A DNA stretch of 64,000 nt from Cryobacterium ruanii (GCF_004404055.1 NZ_SOHK01000015.1:310001-374000); one strand, 5' to 3'; numbered from the stretch's first letter, positions 55,313 through 64,000 are shown. Numbers and translations are program-made. The notes: generated by a model not told the origin, from the letters alone.

Positions 55313-57202
55313 GTGCAGTTTCACCACCACGGATACGTGTCCACCGATCCCCGCCAACAGGATGCAGCCGGGGTCGGCATCGATCGCCCCGAGGAACTGC
55401 CCGACGACGTCGACGTTCTCATCGTGGGAACGGGTCCGGCCGGCATGATCACCGCCGCCCAGCTCTCCCAGTTTCCGAACATCACGACTCGCATCGTGGA
55501 ACGGCGCGGCGAGCGCCTCGCGATCGGGCAGGCCGACGGCATCCAGGCCCGCAGCGTCGAGACCTTTCAGGCCTTCGGCTTCGCCGAGCGCATCATCGCC
55601 GAGGCGTACCGCATCACCGAAATGGCGTTCTGGAAGCCCGACCCCACCAACCCGGCCAACATCATCCGCACAGCTCGCGCCATCGACGACCCCACCGGAA
55701 TCAGCGAATTCCCGCACCTCATCGTCAACCAGGCCCGGGTGCTGGACTATTTCGCCGAGGTGATGGAAAATTCGCCCACCCGAATGACGCCGGATTTCGG
55801 CTTCGAGTTCGTCAGCCTCACGAACACCAACGAAGGCGACTATCCCGTCACCGTGACGCTCCGGCACACCACCGGAGTCGATCAGGGCCAGGAACGCTTC
55901 GTGCACGCCAAATATGTGGTCGGCGCCGACGGTGCCCGCAGCGGAGTGCGCGATTCCATCGGCTGCACGCTCGCCGGCGACGCGGCCTTCCACGCCTGGG
56001 GCGTCATGGACGTGCTCGCCGTCACCGACTTTCCCGACATTCGCACCAAGTGCGCTATCCAGTCCGGAACCGGCGGGAGCATCCTGCACATTCCGCGCGA
56101 AGGCGGCTACCTGTTTCGCATGTACGTCGACCTCGGCGAAGTGGCCGCCGATGACAACGGCGAGGTGCGCAAGACGTCGATCGACGAGATCATCGTCAAG
56201 GCGAACGAGATTCTGCACCCCTACACACTCGATGTGAAGAACGTGGCCTGGCACAGCGTGTACGAGGTCGCCCACCGGCTCACCGACCGGTTCGACGACG
56301 TGCTCCCCGCGGAAATCGGCATCCGCTCGCCCCGGGTCTTCATCATGGGTGACGCCTGCCATACCCACAGCGCCAAGGCCGGCCAGGGCATGAACGTCTC
56401 GATGCAGGACGGCTTCAACCTGGGCTGGAAGCTCGGCTACGTGCTCGACGGTCGCAGCCCGGAGGCGCTCCTCAGCACATACTCCGCCGAGCGTCAGATC
56501 ATCGCCAAGAACCTGATCGATTTCGACAAAGAGTGGTCTTCACTCATGGCGGCAAAGCCGGAAGACCTCAAGGTTCCACTCGAGGACTTCTACACCCAGA
56601 CGGCGGAGTTCCCCTCCGGCTTCATGACGCAGTACCCGCCGTCGATGTTGATCGGCGAGGCCACCCACCAGGCGCTCGCCACCGGATTCCCCATCGGCAA
56701 GCGCTTCAAGTCCACCCCGGTCGTGCGCGTCGCCGACGCCAACCCGGTGCAGCTGGGTCACCACCACCGCGCCGACGGCCGCTGGCGCGTCTACGCGTTC
56801 GCCGACACCGACAACTACGCCGTCGACGATTGGGCCGAGTGGATGCGCACCGCTGGTGACTCGCCGCTGCTCGCCCATACCCCGGCCGGCAGTGACGTCG
56901 ACAGCGTCTTCGACGTCAAGGTGATCTACCAGCAGCCGCACACGGAGGTCGATCTGGGCCGGGTTGACAGGGCGTTCCTTCCGACCACCGGCCCGTTCGG
57001 CTTGATCGACTACGAGAAGGTATACGCCGCCGATCCCGAACACGACGTCTTCGAGCAGCGCAGGATCAGCCGTGATGGCGCCGTGATCGTCGTGCGGCCC
57101 GACCAGTACGTTGCACACGTGCTGCCCCTGACCGCCACCGCCGACCTCGCCGCGTACTTTCGGCAGATGCTGCTCGTTCGGTCGTCTCTGGCCGTCCGCT
57201 AG
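55313..57202 (+). CDS. FAD-dependent aromatic hydroxylase (phenol 2-monooxygenase type)
   Basis: 629-residue class A flavoprotein monooxygenase, like phenol 2-monooxygenase and 3-hydroxybenzoate 4-hydroxylase. FAD/NADPH motifs: DVLIVGTGPAGMITAAQL, YVVGADGARSGVRDSIG and PRVFIMGDACHTHSAKAGQGMN. A thioredoxin-like C-terminal domain follows (from about residue 440). Start is GTG at 55313, with GAGGAAG upstream. It oxidises phenol-type or benzoate substrates with NADPH and O2. No ring-cleavage genes are adjacent. Confidence 0.9.
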   Translation: MQFHHHGYVSTDPRQQDAAGVGIDRPEELPDDVDVLIVGTGPAGMITAAQLSQFPNITTRIVERRGERLAIGQADGIQARSVETFQAFGFAERIIAEAYRITEMAFWKPDPTNPANIIRTARAIDDPTGISEFPHLIVNQARVLDYFAEVMENSPTRMTPDFGFEFVSLTNTNEGDYPVTVTLRHTTGVDQGQERFVHAKYVVGADGARSGVRDSIGCTLAGDAAFHAWGVMDVLAVTDFPDIRTKCAIQSGTGGSILHIPREGGYLFRMYVDLGEVAADDNGEVRKTSIDEIIVKANEILHPYTLDVKNVAWHSVYEVAHRLTDRFDDVLPAEIGIRSPRVFIMGDACHTHSAKAGQGMNVSMQDGFNLGWKLGYVLDGRSPEALLSTYSAERQIIAKNLIDFDKEWSSLMAAKPEDLKVPLEDFYTQTAEFPSGFMTQYPPSMLIGEATHQALATGFPIGKRFKSTPVVRVADANPVQLGHHHRADGRWRVYAFADTDNYAVDDWAEWMRTAGDSPLLAHTPAGSDVDSVFDVKVIYQQPHTEVDLGRVDRAFLPTTGPFGLIDYEKVYAADPEHDVFEQRRISRDGAVIVVRPDQYVAHVLPLTATADLAAYFRQMLLVRSSLAVR

Positions 57203-57621
57203 TCGGCCGCCGGACGCTGCCGGTTGCGTTTCTTGGCCGAGCGCTGCTGCTTGACGGCGAGGTGTCGCCGGGCCGAGCCCCTGGTGGGTTTGGTCGGGCG
57301 GCGCGCGGCCGATTCCGCAGCCAGGCCCGCGACCACCAGGTCGGCGAGTTTGCGCAGGGCAATCTCACGATTGCGCAGCTGGGAGCGCTGCTCGCTCGCG
57401 GCGATGGTGACCACCCCGGCGACGAGGCGGTGCCCGAGGCGGGTGAGCAGCAGCATCCGCTCGTCGTCGGAGAGCACCAGTGAGTCGGCGACGTTCCAGA
57501 ATAATTCGACGCGGCTGTCGGAGGTGTTAACGTGCTGGCCGCCGGGCCCCGACGATCGCGAGAACCGCCAGCCGAGTTCGCGGCCTGGAATGGTGAGCGC
57601 CGGTGACACCTCGAGATCCAT
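57199..57621 (-). CDS. arfB: Peptidyl-tRNA hydrolase ArfB (ribosome rescue)
   Basis: 140 residues with the class I release-factor GGQ motif (RFSRSSGPGGQHVNTSDSRVEL) and a basic C-terminal tail (RRPTKPTRGSARRH, ending KKRNRQRPAAD) that enters the mRNA channel of stalled ribosomes. Its stop overlaps the stop of the convergent hydroxylase within the sequence CTAG. Confidence 0.94.
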   Translation of the reverse strand: MDLEVSPALTIPGRELGWRFSRSSGPGGQHVNTSDSRVELFWNVADSLVLSDDERMLLLTRLGHRLVAGVVTIAASEQRSQLRNREIALRKLADLVVAGLAAESAARRPTKPTRGSARRHLAVKQQRSAKKRNRQRPAAD

Positions 57622-57665
57622 GCCTCCAGCGTGGCACAGTATCTACGTTTGTCGCAGTGACCGCG

Positions 57666-58427
57666 CTAGAACAGCGGCCACGGCACCGCGGGCATGTCGC
57701 CGCTCGGTGCCGGGAATCGTGCTGCGGAGCGCAATCGGTCGCAGCGCTCGGCAAGGGCGTCAACTTCCCCCGCGCTGAGCAGCCCGGCGAGAGTATCGCC
57801 GAGCGCACCGTTCAACTCGGCGATTACGCGGTCGACGCCGTCGAGCTCGTCGGTGGTGAGCGCGTCGCCGAGCCACCCCCACAGCACGGTGCGCAGCTTA
57901 TGATCGGTGTGAAAGGTGAGCCCGTGGTCGACGCCGTGCCGGTGCCCGTCGGGCATCGGCAGAATATGGTCGCCCTTGCGATCGGCGTTGTTCACGACGA
58001 TGTCGAACACGGCCATCCGCCGCAGCGGGGCCGTGTCTTCATGGATGAGGGTGACCATCCGTTCGTTCTCGTCCCGCCCGTCGAAAACGTGGCGCCACCC
58101 GGTGTCGGGCACGGCCTCGGCGGCGACGATATCGACGGCGGTCTGAGCCGGGTCGGCGTCCTGCCAGAGCTGCACCATTCCCTCGCCCATCGGGCCGTCG
58201 CGCAGCCAGGTGCGCGGCACCACATTCCAGCCGAAAACCTGCGAGACCAGGTACGCGGCCACCTCGCGATTGGCCAGACCGGCAAAATCCCAGAGCGGAT
58301 GCTCCCCTGCGACCGGCTTGTAAACGACCGCCACCCCGTCGATACTGGCGAGAAAAGTCGCGTTCGACGCCGTGTCGATACGGCCGGTGAGGTGCAGCTC
58401 GCCGTGCAGCAGGTCGGGGGTGGGCAT
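57666..58427 (-). CDS. SCO1664-family protein (phosphatidylinositol kinase-like)
   Basis: 253 residues: LHGELHLTGRIDTASNATF, GVAVVYKPVAGEHPLWDF, REVAAYLVSQVFGWNVVP, LRRMAVFDIVVNNADRKGDHIL (kinase-like catalytic NNADRKG block). The PI3/4-kinase-like fold is a family assignment; actual substrate unknown. The ATG at 58427 overlaps the DUF3090 stop (TGATG). Operon with DUF3090 and MSMEG_4193-type phosphatase. Confidence 0.88.
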   Translation of the reverse strand: MPTPDLLHGELHLTGRIDTASNATFLASIDGVAVVYKPVAGEHPLWDFAGLANREVAAYLVSQVFGWNVVPRTWLRDGPMGEGMVQLWQDADPAQTAVDIVAAEAVPDTGWRHVFDGRDENERMVTLIHEDTAPLRRMAVFDIVVNNADRKGDHILPMPDGHRHGVDHGLTFHTDHKLRTVLWGWLGDALTTDELDGVDRVIAELNGALGDTLAGLLSAGEVDALAERCDRLRSAARFPAPSGDMPAVPWPLF

Positions 58428-59011
58428 CAGATGTCGGGAAGGGTGCAGGTGTGTCCGTCGGCGTCCACGGGGTAGCCGCACAGGGGGCACATCGGCCGCC
58501 CGGCTCCCACGACTTCCCGGGTGCGCTTCGCGAAGGCGCGGGCGGTGCCGACGGGTATGCGCACCAGCAGCATTTCCGCTATTTCCACCAGATCGGGCGA
58601 GTCCTGGTCGTCCTCATCGTCGCCGTCCTCGCCATCGCCATCGCCATCGCCATCGCCATCGATCAGCGGGTAGGCCTCGATAACGACCTGCACGGTCGAC
58701 GGATCCCAACCGAGGCTCATGGCACCGGTGCGAAATTCTTCCGCAACGGGCTGCTCCAGTGGGTCGTTATCGACGAGTTCGACGGGTGTCGTGGTGGGGA
58801 TGCTGAAGGGGTTGCCCTCGAACGTGATCAGCTGGTCGAGAATCTCGTCGATCTTCTCGGCGAGCAGCGCCGATTGCTGTTTCTCCAGCGCGATGCTCAC
58901 GATCCGGGCGCCGGCGCGCACCTGCAGGTAGAACGTGCGCGCTCCGGGGAGGCCGACGGTGCCGACGACGACCCGATCGGGCCAGTCGAATTCATGAACG
59001 ATTGTGGGCAT
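58427..59011 (-). CDS. DUF3090 protein
   Basis: 194 residues: IVHEFDWPDRVVVGTVGLPG, RTFYLQVRAGARIVSIALEK, MSLGWDPSTVQVVIEAYPL and a C-terminal zinc-ribbon-like CPLCGYPVDADGHTC. Between them is an acidic Asp-Gly/Asp-Glu insert at about residues 118-138, encoded by five GCCATC units. Conserved actinobacterial protein of unknown role, in the trio with SCO1664 and the histidine phosphatase. Confidence 0.92.
   Translation of the reverse strand: MPTIVHEFDWPDRVVVGTVGLPGARTFYLQVRAGARIVSIALEKQQSALLAEKIDEILDQLITFEGNPFSIPTTTPVELVDNDPLEQPVAEEFRTGAMSLGWDPSTVQVVIEAYPLIDGDGDGDGDGEDGDDEDDQDSPDLVEIAEMLLVRIPVGTARAFAKRTREVVGAGRPMCPLCGYPVDADGHTCTLPDI
58631..58660. repeat. GCCATC hexanucleotide repeat x5
   Basis: Five perfect copies in the DUF3090 gene, reading Asp-Gly repeats on the coding (minus) strand. 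Confidence 0.96.
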
Positions 59012-59029
59012 ACAAATACTCTAGGCGCG

Positions 59030-59728
59030 TCAGGTGGGCGGAGCCTGCGGCCCGGCCCCGCCACCCACCGGCGCGTCGGCCGGGTGGATGCTGGTGCCTA
59101 GCCAAGACAGGTCGCCCGCATCGGTGTTCGTGGCGTGAACGCTCGGCCGGCCGGCGCCGTACCGCACGATCGACACCGACGCCGGCCCCACAGTGATGCG
59201 CTGGAACAGGTCGAGGTGCATGCCAAGCGCGTCGGCCAGAATGGACTTGATGATGTCGCCGTGACTCACCGCCACCCAGACGGCGCCGGGCCCGTGCTCT
59301 GCTTCGAAGGCAGCGTCGTGGCGTCGAATGGCGGCCACTGACCGCGCCTGCATGGCGGCCATCGATTCGCCGCCCGGAAAGACCACGGCTGACGGCTGGG
59401 TCTGCACGACGGACCAGAGCTTCTCGGCGGAGAGATCGCTCAGGGTGCGGCCCTGCCACTGGCCGTAGTCACACTCGGTGAGTTCCTCGTCGAGAGGCGT
59501 GACCGGTGCGCCGGCCTGGCGGTCGATAATCAGCTGCGCTGTTTGCCGGCAGCGCTCCAGCGGGCTCGATACCACTCCCACCAGCGGCACGGAAGCGAGC
59601 CGCTCGCCCGTGAGCGCCGCCTGTTCACGCCCCGTCTGGTCAAGACTGACGCCGACGGTTCGTCCGGCCAGCACTCCAGTAGCGTTTGCGGTGGTGCGGC
59701 CGTGCCGCACGAGAATAACTGTGGCCAT
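59030..59728 (-). CDS. MSMEG_4193-family histidine phosphatase
   Basis: 232 residues: VILVRHGRTTANATGVLAGR (phosphohistidine), SSPLERCRQTAQLI, LTECDYGQWQGRTL, VWVAVSHGDIIKSIL (second histidine). Named from the mycobacterial family that neighbours DUF3090. Substrate not known. Last helix is Gly/Pro/Ala-rich. ATG at 59728. Confidence 0.9.
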   Translation of the reverse strand: MATVILVRHGRTTANATGVLAGRTVGVSLDQTGREQAALTGERLASVPLVGVVSSPLERCRQTAQLIIDRQAGAPVTPLDEELTECDYGQWQGRTLSDLSAEKLWSVVQTQPSAVVFPGGESMAAMQARSVAAIRRHDAAFEAEHGPGAVWVAVSHGDIIKSILADALGMHLDLFQRITVGPASVSIVRYGAGRPSVHATNTDAGDLSWLGTSIHPADAPVGGGAGPQAPPT

Positions 59729-59978
59729 GTGCCCAGCCTAGACATCCGCTCGATGGGCCTCTCACCGCTCACGGGCAGATGCGGTCGGTCAGCTACAGGT
59801 TCGCGGCGGGTTCGTTGTGAATCGAGTCGCGCACGCCAGCCTTTGACTGCTGGGGCCGGCTATCACCCGCAGAGCATTGTGCCGTGGAATACCCGAGTTG
59901 CCCTCTCCCCGCCACTCGGCGCAAAATGGAGGTACCGGATCGCTACTGAGTCTTCCGCCTGCGGCTGAGGAGCTCACC

Positions 59979-60983
59979 ATGACCGAACCGAACGACGCAC
60001 GCGTCGGCCTGTACATCGACTTCGACAACATCGTCATCTCGCGCTACCAGCAGTTGCACGGGCGCAATGCCTTTCAGCGCGACGGCATTCGCGATTTCAA
60101 TAAGAAGAGTCCGGAAGCAGACCCGGAGATCGCTGCACGGCTCGCCTCGGCCACGGTTGACTTCAACGCCATCATCGACTTCGCCGCCTCATTCGGCACT
60201 TTGGTCGTCAATCGTGCCTACGCCGACTGGTCGGTGCCGGTCAATGCGAGTTACCAGCGCCAACTCATGTCCCGAGCGGTGGATCTGACCCAGCTGTTCA
60301 CCACCACCACCCGCGGAACCAAGAATGGTGCCGATATCCGTTTGGCGGTCGACGTGGTCGAAGACCTCTTCCGGCTGCCCGACCTGACCCACGTGATCAT
60401 TATCGCCGGCGATTCGGACTACATCGCCCTCGCCCAGAAGTCGAAACGTCTGGGCCGCTTCGTTGTAGGAATCGGCGTCGCGGGCTCGACGAGCACCTCG
60501 CTCGCGGCCGCGTGCGACGAGTTCGAGGACTACGACTCGCTGCCCGGAATCGGCTCTGCCAGCCCGTCCGCTACAGAGTCGCCGCGCGAGAGCCGGAAGA
60601 CCGCCGAACCGGCTCCCACCAAGGTCGACGCTGTTGCCAGTCCGGCCCGCAGGCTCACCACGATCCCCATGTTCTCGCACACCGAAGACGCGCAATACGA
60701 CGAACCAGAGCCCGGCGACGACATCGACCCGCAGATACTCGCCACCGATCTGCTGGTGCGCGCCCTGCAGATCGGTCACGCCAAGGGCGATTCCGACGAG
60801 TGGCTCAACACCGGCACGATCAAGAACCAGATGCGCCGCATGGACCCGTCGTTCAACGAAAAGCCACTCGGCTTTCGTTCCTTCACCGACTTCCTCTCCT
60901 CGCGCAGCGACCAGGCGGAGCTGAAGGAAGACGGCCCGCACCGTCTCATCCGGCTGCGTCCAAAGGCTGAACTCAAGCGCTGA
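59979..60983 (+). CDS. NYN domain ribonuclease-like protein with OST-HTH/LOTUS domain
   Basis: 334 residues. N-terminal PIN-like NYN domain (LYIDFDNIVISRYQQL; NGADIRLAVDVVED; HVIIIAGDSDYIAL carry the acidic metal ligands) and a C-terminal OST-HTH/LOTUS domain (DPQILATDLLVRALQIG, then KNQMRRMDPSFNEKPLGFRSF). A disordered linker rich in Ser/Pro/Glu lies between. Probably an RNA-processing or RNA-surveillance nuclease. ATG with GAGGAG upstream. Confidence 0.9.
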   Translation: MTEPNDARVGLYIDFDNIVISRYQQLHGRNAFQRDGIRDFNKKSPEADPEIAARLASATVDFNAIIDFAASFGTLVVNRAYADWSVPVNASYQRQLMSRAVDLTQLFTTTTRGTKNGADIRLAVDVVEDLFRLPDLTHVIIIAGDSDYIALAQKSKRLGRFVVGIGVAGSTSTSLAAACDEFEDYDSLPGIGSASPSATESPRESRKTAEPAPTKVDAVASPARRLTTIPMFSHTEDAQYDEPEPGDDIDPQILATDLLVRALQIGHAKGDSDEWLNTGTIKNQMRRMDPSFNEKPLGFRSFTDFLSSRSDQAELKEDGPHRLIRLRPKAELKR

Positions 60984-61020
60984 GTCGGCGGCGAACTGCC
61001 CAGATGCGCCTGTTTAAAAG

Positions 61021-61760
61021 TCAGTTGATTGACTCCGCTCCAGCTCGGCGCCGGAACAGCTGTTTCATCCCGGCTGCCACGAGCATCGCGATCCCCGCAG
61101 CAATCCTCGACGCGGCGACGATCGTTTCCGTGAACGGCGTCGTGTCGTGCGACTGGTAGCCCACTAGCGCCGGCGCGATCTGAAAGGTGGTCAAGAAATA
61201 GCCGGGCAGGGTCAGGCCGAGCAGTAGCAGGCACGCAGCGGATGCCGCCCACGAGTCCCGCAGCCACCGCGCCGCCAAGGCGATCAGGCCGACGAACCCG
61301 ACCAGGGTCAACGACAGTTGCACCGGTGAGAATTGCAGGGGTGACGGAGCACCGATCAGCCCGGAAATGACGGCATGCACGCCGATGAGGCCGAACGAGT
61401 CGGCGGTGGCGACAGTGGCGACGGTAAGCATGCGTTCGACGCGACCATTGTGAGCCGCATGTCCCATGGCCAGGATCCCCAGTGTCAGGAGCAGCATCCC
61501 CTCCCGCCGAAGAACTGCGCCGTCGTTCCGAGGTTCTTCCACGGGCTGGCGGGGTGGGAGTAGTCGAAGCGATTGTCTTCGATCGAAATGTCCGTGCGCG
61601 TCCAGGAGTCGCTCAAGACAACCCACCGCTCCAGCGAGGCAACGAGCTGAATCGCGGCTGAGCCGAGAAGGAGGCCGGCCGCAGCGAGTGACCAGCCGGC
61701 CGATGTGTGGCGGGCGAGAACGATCGGCGTGGAGAAACCGGTGCGGGCGATGGCTGCCAT
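61021..61760 (-). pseudogene. Frameshifted multi-helix membrane protein
   Basis: From the ATG at 61760 one frame reads AGWSLAAAGLLLGSAAIQL to KNLGTTAQFFGGRG and stops. A second frame continues from GMLLLTLGILAMGHAAHNG through five more helices (LIGVHAVISGLIGAPSPL, LTLVGFVGLIALAARWL) to the stop at 61021. So a single-base shift lies near 61500-61515, beside a GGGAGGGG run. Either a pseudogene or an assembly error. No family recognised. A GCTG repeat lies just upstream. Confidence 0.7.
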
Positions 61761-61786
61761 GCGCCCACAGTAGCAACGGCGTGCGA

Positions 61787-61844
<58 letters not shown>

Positions 61845-61858
61845 GAACAGTAGATGCG

Positions 61859-62614
61859 TTACACCGACAGACGTACGTCGTCTCCGACCGACACTGTGCC
61901 CGGGCTGACCACCTCGGCGTAGACGCCGAACATGATGTCGTTCGATCGCAGTCGGTAGCCGGCGAGGGTTTTCAGGAGGCTTGTTCCGCGAGCACCGGTA
62001 TCGGGGTCGACGTCGATGACGGCACACCGCGGAATGCCGTCATTCACGAGAAGGCGGGCTCCACCAAGCTCTAGTTCACGGCCGACCCAGGAGTCTTCGA
62101 CGTGCGCGTCGGCGTCACCGGTGTCGATCGTGAAGGTGGCGCGGAATCGGCGAGTATCGACCGCCATGCCCGATTCTCGAGCCAGCCGGGCCAGTGAACT
62201 CGTCGTGCTGATCGCGACCGAATCACCGTAGACCACCGCTCCCGCGACCGCGCTTCGGGTGAGAACGACGTTGCGCCCCAACAACCGGGAGAACTGCTGA
62301 GCCCAGGGCCCGTCGACCACCTGCATAGACGTGGTCCGACCCCAATAGTCGAGTTCGAGAACTTCACCGGTCACGGTGGGCTTCTCGGCGATCCGGCGGC
62401 CGTCGATCTTCATTGAGAGCACCCCCCCAGCCCAGTTGGCCTCACACGAAACGAGCAGCGGATACTCGACCGTCTTCAAAACCGTGCCCGTGTGCCGGTC
62501 GACGATGGCGAAGTCACGATCGCCAACGGGGCCGTCGGCCGCGAGCAGAAGGTTTTCTCGAGGCTGGTGGCGGCCGCCTTTGAGTAGTGACACACCGATA
62601 TCTCGAATTCGCAT
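61859..62614 (-). CDS. MOSC domain protein
   Basis: 251 residues with the MOSC N-terminal beta-barrel (RIRDIGVSLLKGGRHQPREN, then DFAIVDRHTGTVLKT) and MOSC core (RFRATFTIDTGDADAHVEDSW, NDGIPRCAVIDVDPDTGARG, with the cysteine that may bind the molybdenum cofactor). Related proteins use MoCo or act on sulfur transfer. ATG at 62614 chosen; frame open to 62662. Confidence 0.9.
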   Translation of the reverse strand: MRIRDIGVSLLKGGRHQPRENLLLAADGPVGDRDFAIVDRHTGTVLKTVEYPLLVSCEANWAGGVLSMKIDGRRIAEKPTVTGEVLELDYWGRTTSMQVVDGPWAQQFSRLLGRNVVLTRSAVAGAVVYGDSVAISTTSSLARLARESGMAVDTRRFRATFTIDTGDADAHVEDSWVGRELELGGARLLVNDGIPRCAVIDVDPDTGARGTSLLKTLAGYRLRSNDIMFGVYAEVVSPGTVSVGDDVRLSV

Positions 62615-62782
62615 GATGCTGTTCACACTAGCGAGCGCGTCTGCCCGACGCTCCCCCGGCATCCGCTTAGGTCATCACGGATTGTCCTGCGCCGTTGTGT
62701 TCTTGCAGCTGGTCATAAGGCGGTAAGCTCTTACAGTTGTCTTCCGCAGGTTTTGATCGTCGAAATCGCGTTGCGGAAGTGA

Positions 62783-62859
<77 letters not shown>

Positions 62860-62860
62860 A

Positions 62861-62896
62861 AAGTCCCGGAAACTCAAGGGTTTCCGGGACTTTTTA
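62861..62896 (+). terminator. Intrinsic terminator after tRNA-Pro
   Basis: AAGTCCCGGAAAC pairs with GTTTCCGGGACTT around a short loop, followed by a T-run; starts directly after the tRNA CCA. Confidence 0.9.
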
Positions 62897-63036
62897 GGTT
62901 AAAGATTTGATTAAGCCATCACTACCCCATCACTTTCAGCGTTCCAGAGCCGGTTATTCGGCCTTATCGTTCGAGTCGCCGACGTCGGTTTCGGTACCTC
63001 CCGATCGTCCGGGATCATCGTGCACACCTTCTGGGC

Positions 63037-63294
63037 ATGAGTACCCACGACGACAAGCTAACCTCCCCTCCCACCGACGACTGGGGGCTCGAACCCCTGA
63101 TGGACGTTGCCGAGCTGGCCGCCTACCTCGGCATCCCCATCTCCACCGTCTACGACTGGCGGGTGCACGGAAAAGGCCCCACGGCCTACCGGTTCGGAAA
63201 ACACCTGAAGTTCGCAATCTCCGACGTAGGAGCCTGGATCGCCCAGCAGCGCGAGTCCTCCTCCAGCGAGCCCAGGCGCACCGATCGGCGGTGA
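63037..63294 (+). CDS. Excisionase-like helix-turn-helix protein
   Basis: 85 residues: DVAELAAYLGIPISTVYDWRVHG, then AYRFGKHLKFAISDVGAWI is the MerR/Xis-type helix-turn-helix found in integrated elements, where it biases integrase toward excision. Six bases upstream of the integrase. Confidence 0.88.
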   Translation: MSTHDDKLTSPPTDDWGLEPLMDVAELAAYLGIPISTVYDWRVHGKGPTAYRFGKHLKFAISDVGAWIAQQRESSSSEPRRTDRR

Positions 63295-63300
63295 GCTGAA

Positions 63301-64000
63301 ATGGCGCGACAACGGTTGACCATCGGCACCTTCGGCGACATCACCACCCGCCAGACACCGACCGGCCGGTACGAGGCGCGAACCCGCTACCGGGACTGGG
63401 ACGGCCACGCCCGCCTAGTGCAAGCCACCGGCGCCACGGCCAGCGCCGCCGAGCGGGCACTGAAGGCCAAGCTCGCCGACCGGGACCTGTTCCACCCCGC
63501 CGACAAGGCGCTCACGCCCAACAGCCTGTTCAAAGACCTGGTGACGTACTGGCTGGAAGACATCGACCTCGAGGATCGGATCTCCCGGACCACCCGCAAC
63601 CTGTACGAGCGCAACATGCGCACCCTGGTCTCACCCGAGCTTCGACAACCTCGCGCTGCGGGAGATCGGCGTGGCCCGATGCGACAAATTCATCAAACAA
63701 CTCGCGAAGCTCTCTTACAGCCGAGCCAAACAGGCGCGGGTCGTGCTGCGGCTGGCCTTGGAACTGGCGGTGCGGCACGAGGTACTCCCCCGCAACCCAA
63801 TGGACCACGTCTCCCGCCTCCACCGCGAGCCGCACGTGCCAACTGCCCTCACCGCCCCAGAGGTGAACGTCATCCGCGCGGCAATCGCGCAATGGGAGAG
63901 CGCCGCCAACCACATCTCTGGCCCCAAACCCGATGGCCAGCTCGGCGCGATCATCGAGGTGATGCTCGGCACCTCGGCCCGGATCGGTGAGCTTCTCGCC
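63301..64000 (+). pseudogene. Tyrosine-type integrase, frameshifted and cut by window edge
   Basis: The N-terminal arm-binding and core-binding parts read normally (TPTGRYEARTRYRDWDG, SLFKDLVTYWLEDIDLED, TTRNLYERNMRTLVSPE). At about 63640 the text shifts by one base; the new frame gives FDNLALREIGVARCDKF, SYSRAKQARVVLRLALELA, RHEVLPRNPMDHVSRLHR and, at the edge, EVMLGTSARIGELLA, the start of the catalytic domain (the first catalytic Arg is in this block). A single inserted C in the GAGCTTCGA run would explain it. The C-terminal catalytic part lies outside. An assembly error is possible. Confidence 0.82.

Overview
The window is high-GC DNA (mostly about 63-68% G+C by eye). It has actinobacterial gene content: HelD/HelR helicase, PadR regulators, the SCO1664/DUF3090/MSMEG_4193 trio, cobalamin-dependent MetH, ECF transporters and a CGNR zinc-finger regulator. 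Codon use, gene families and the many copies of the octamer AGCGGATG fit a Microbacteriaceae-type actinobacterium. The genus cannot be fixed from the sequence. Most genes are housekeeping or metabolic, broken up by decayed or rearranged stretches and by an integrated element at the right edge.

Layout. 1-4770: three genes of a type I Wadjet anti-plasmid system (jetA-jetB-jetC, minus strand, overlapping); jetD should lie just outside the left edge. 4835-9510: an S9 peptidase with a striking DNA tandem repeat, and a HelR-like RNA polymerase-recycling ATPase. 9698-16024: two PLP enzymes of sulfur amino acid metabolism, then a lipoprotein and an ECF importer whose permease and two ATPases are one polypeptide. 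16025-20700: a patchy region with a shortened acyltransferase, a PadR/membrane-protein pair, and a LytM peptidase abutting a GlxA-like gene remnant. 20866-24483: metH. 24484-35186: small genes, many short or hypothetical (ABM monooxygenases, histidine phosphatase, YjbR, luciferase-like oxidoreductase, secreted repeat proteins, ankyrin protein, alpha/beta hydrolase, FnIII protein). 35410-44414: DEAD-box helicase, several MDR oxidoreductases, YigZ, EamA exporter and CGNR regulator, aldo/keto reductase. 44699-50578: 5-oxoprolinase genes pxpA, pxpB and pxpC interleaved with a biotin carboxylase and a short biotin carrier, with a divergent PucR regulator. 50838-57202: cupin, MFS transporter, isochorismatase-like hydrolase, a stretch of three gene remnants (LuxR/MalT, DUF4386, squalene-cyclase-like), then an FAD aromatic hydroxylase behind a palindromic operator. 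57199-62614: ArfB, the SCO1664-DUF3090-MSMEG_4193 cluster, a NYN-LOTUS protein, a frameshifted membrane protein below a GCTG tetranucleotide repeat, and a MOSC protein. 62783-64000: tRNA-Pro(GGG), followed by an excisionase and a frameshifted tyrosine integrase that runs off the edge, the start of an integrated element.

Two themes run through the window. Short tandem repeats, nearly all with units that are multiples of three, have expanded inside coding sequences. Several genes also show deletions, single-base frameshifts or nonsense codons; some of these could be assembly errors and need read-level checking. The strongest system-level finding is the Wadjet locus. I found no clear evidence of a wholly new system.
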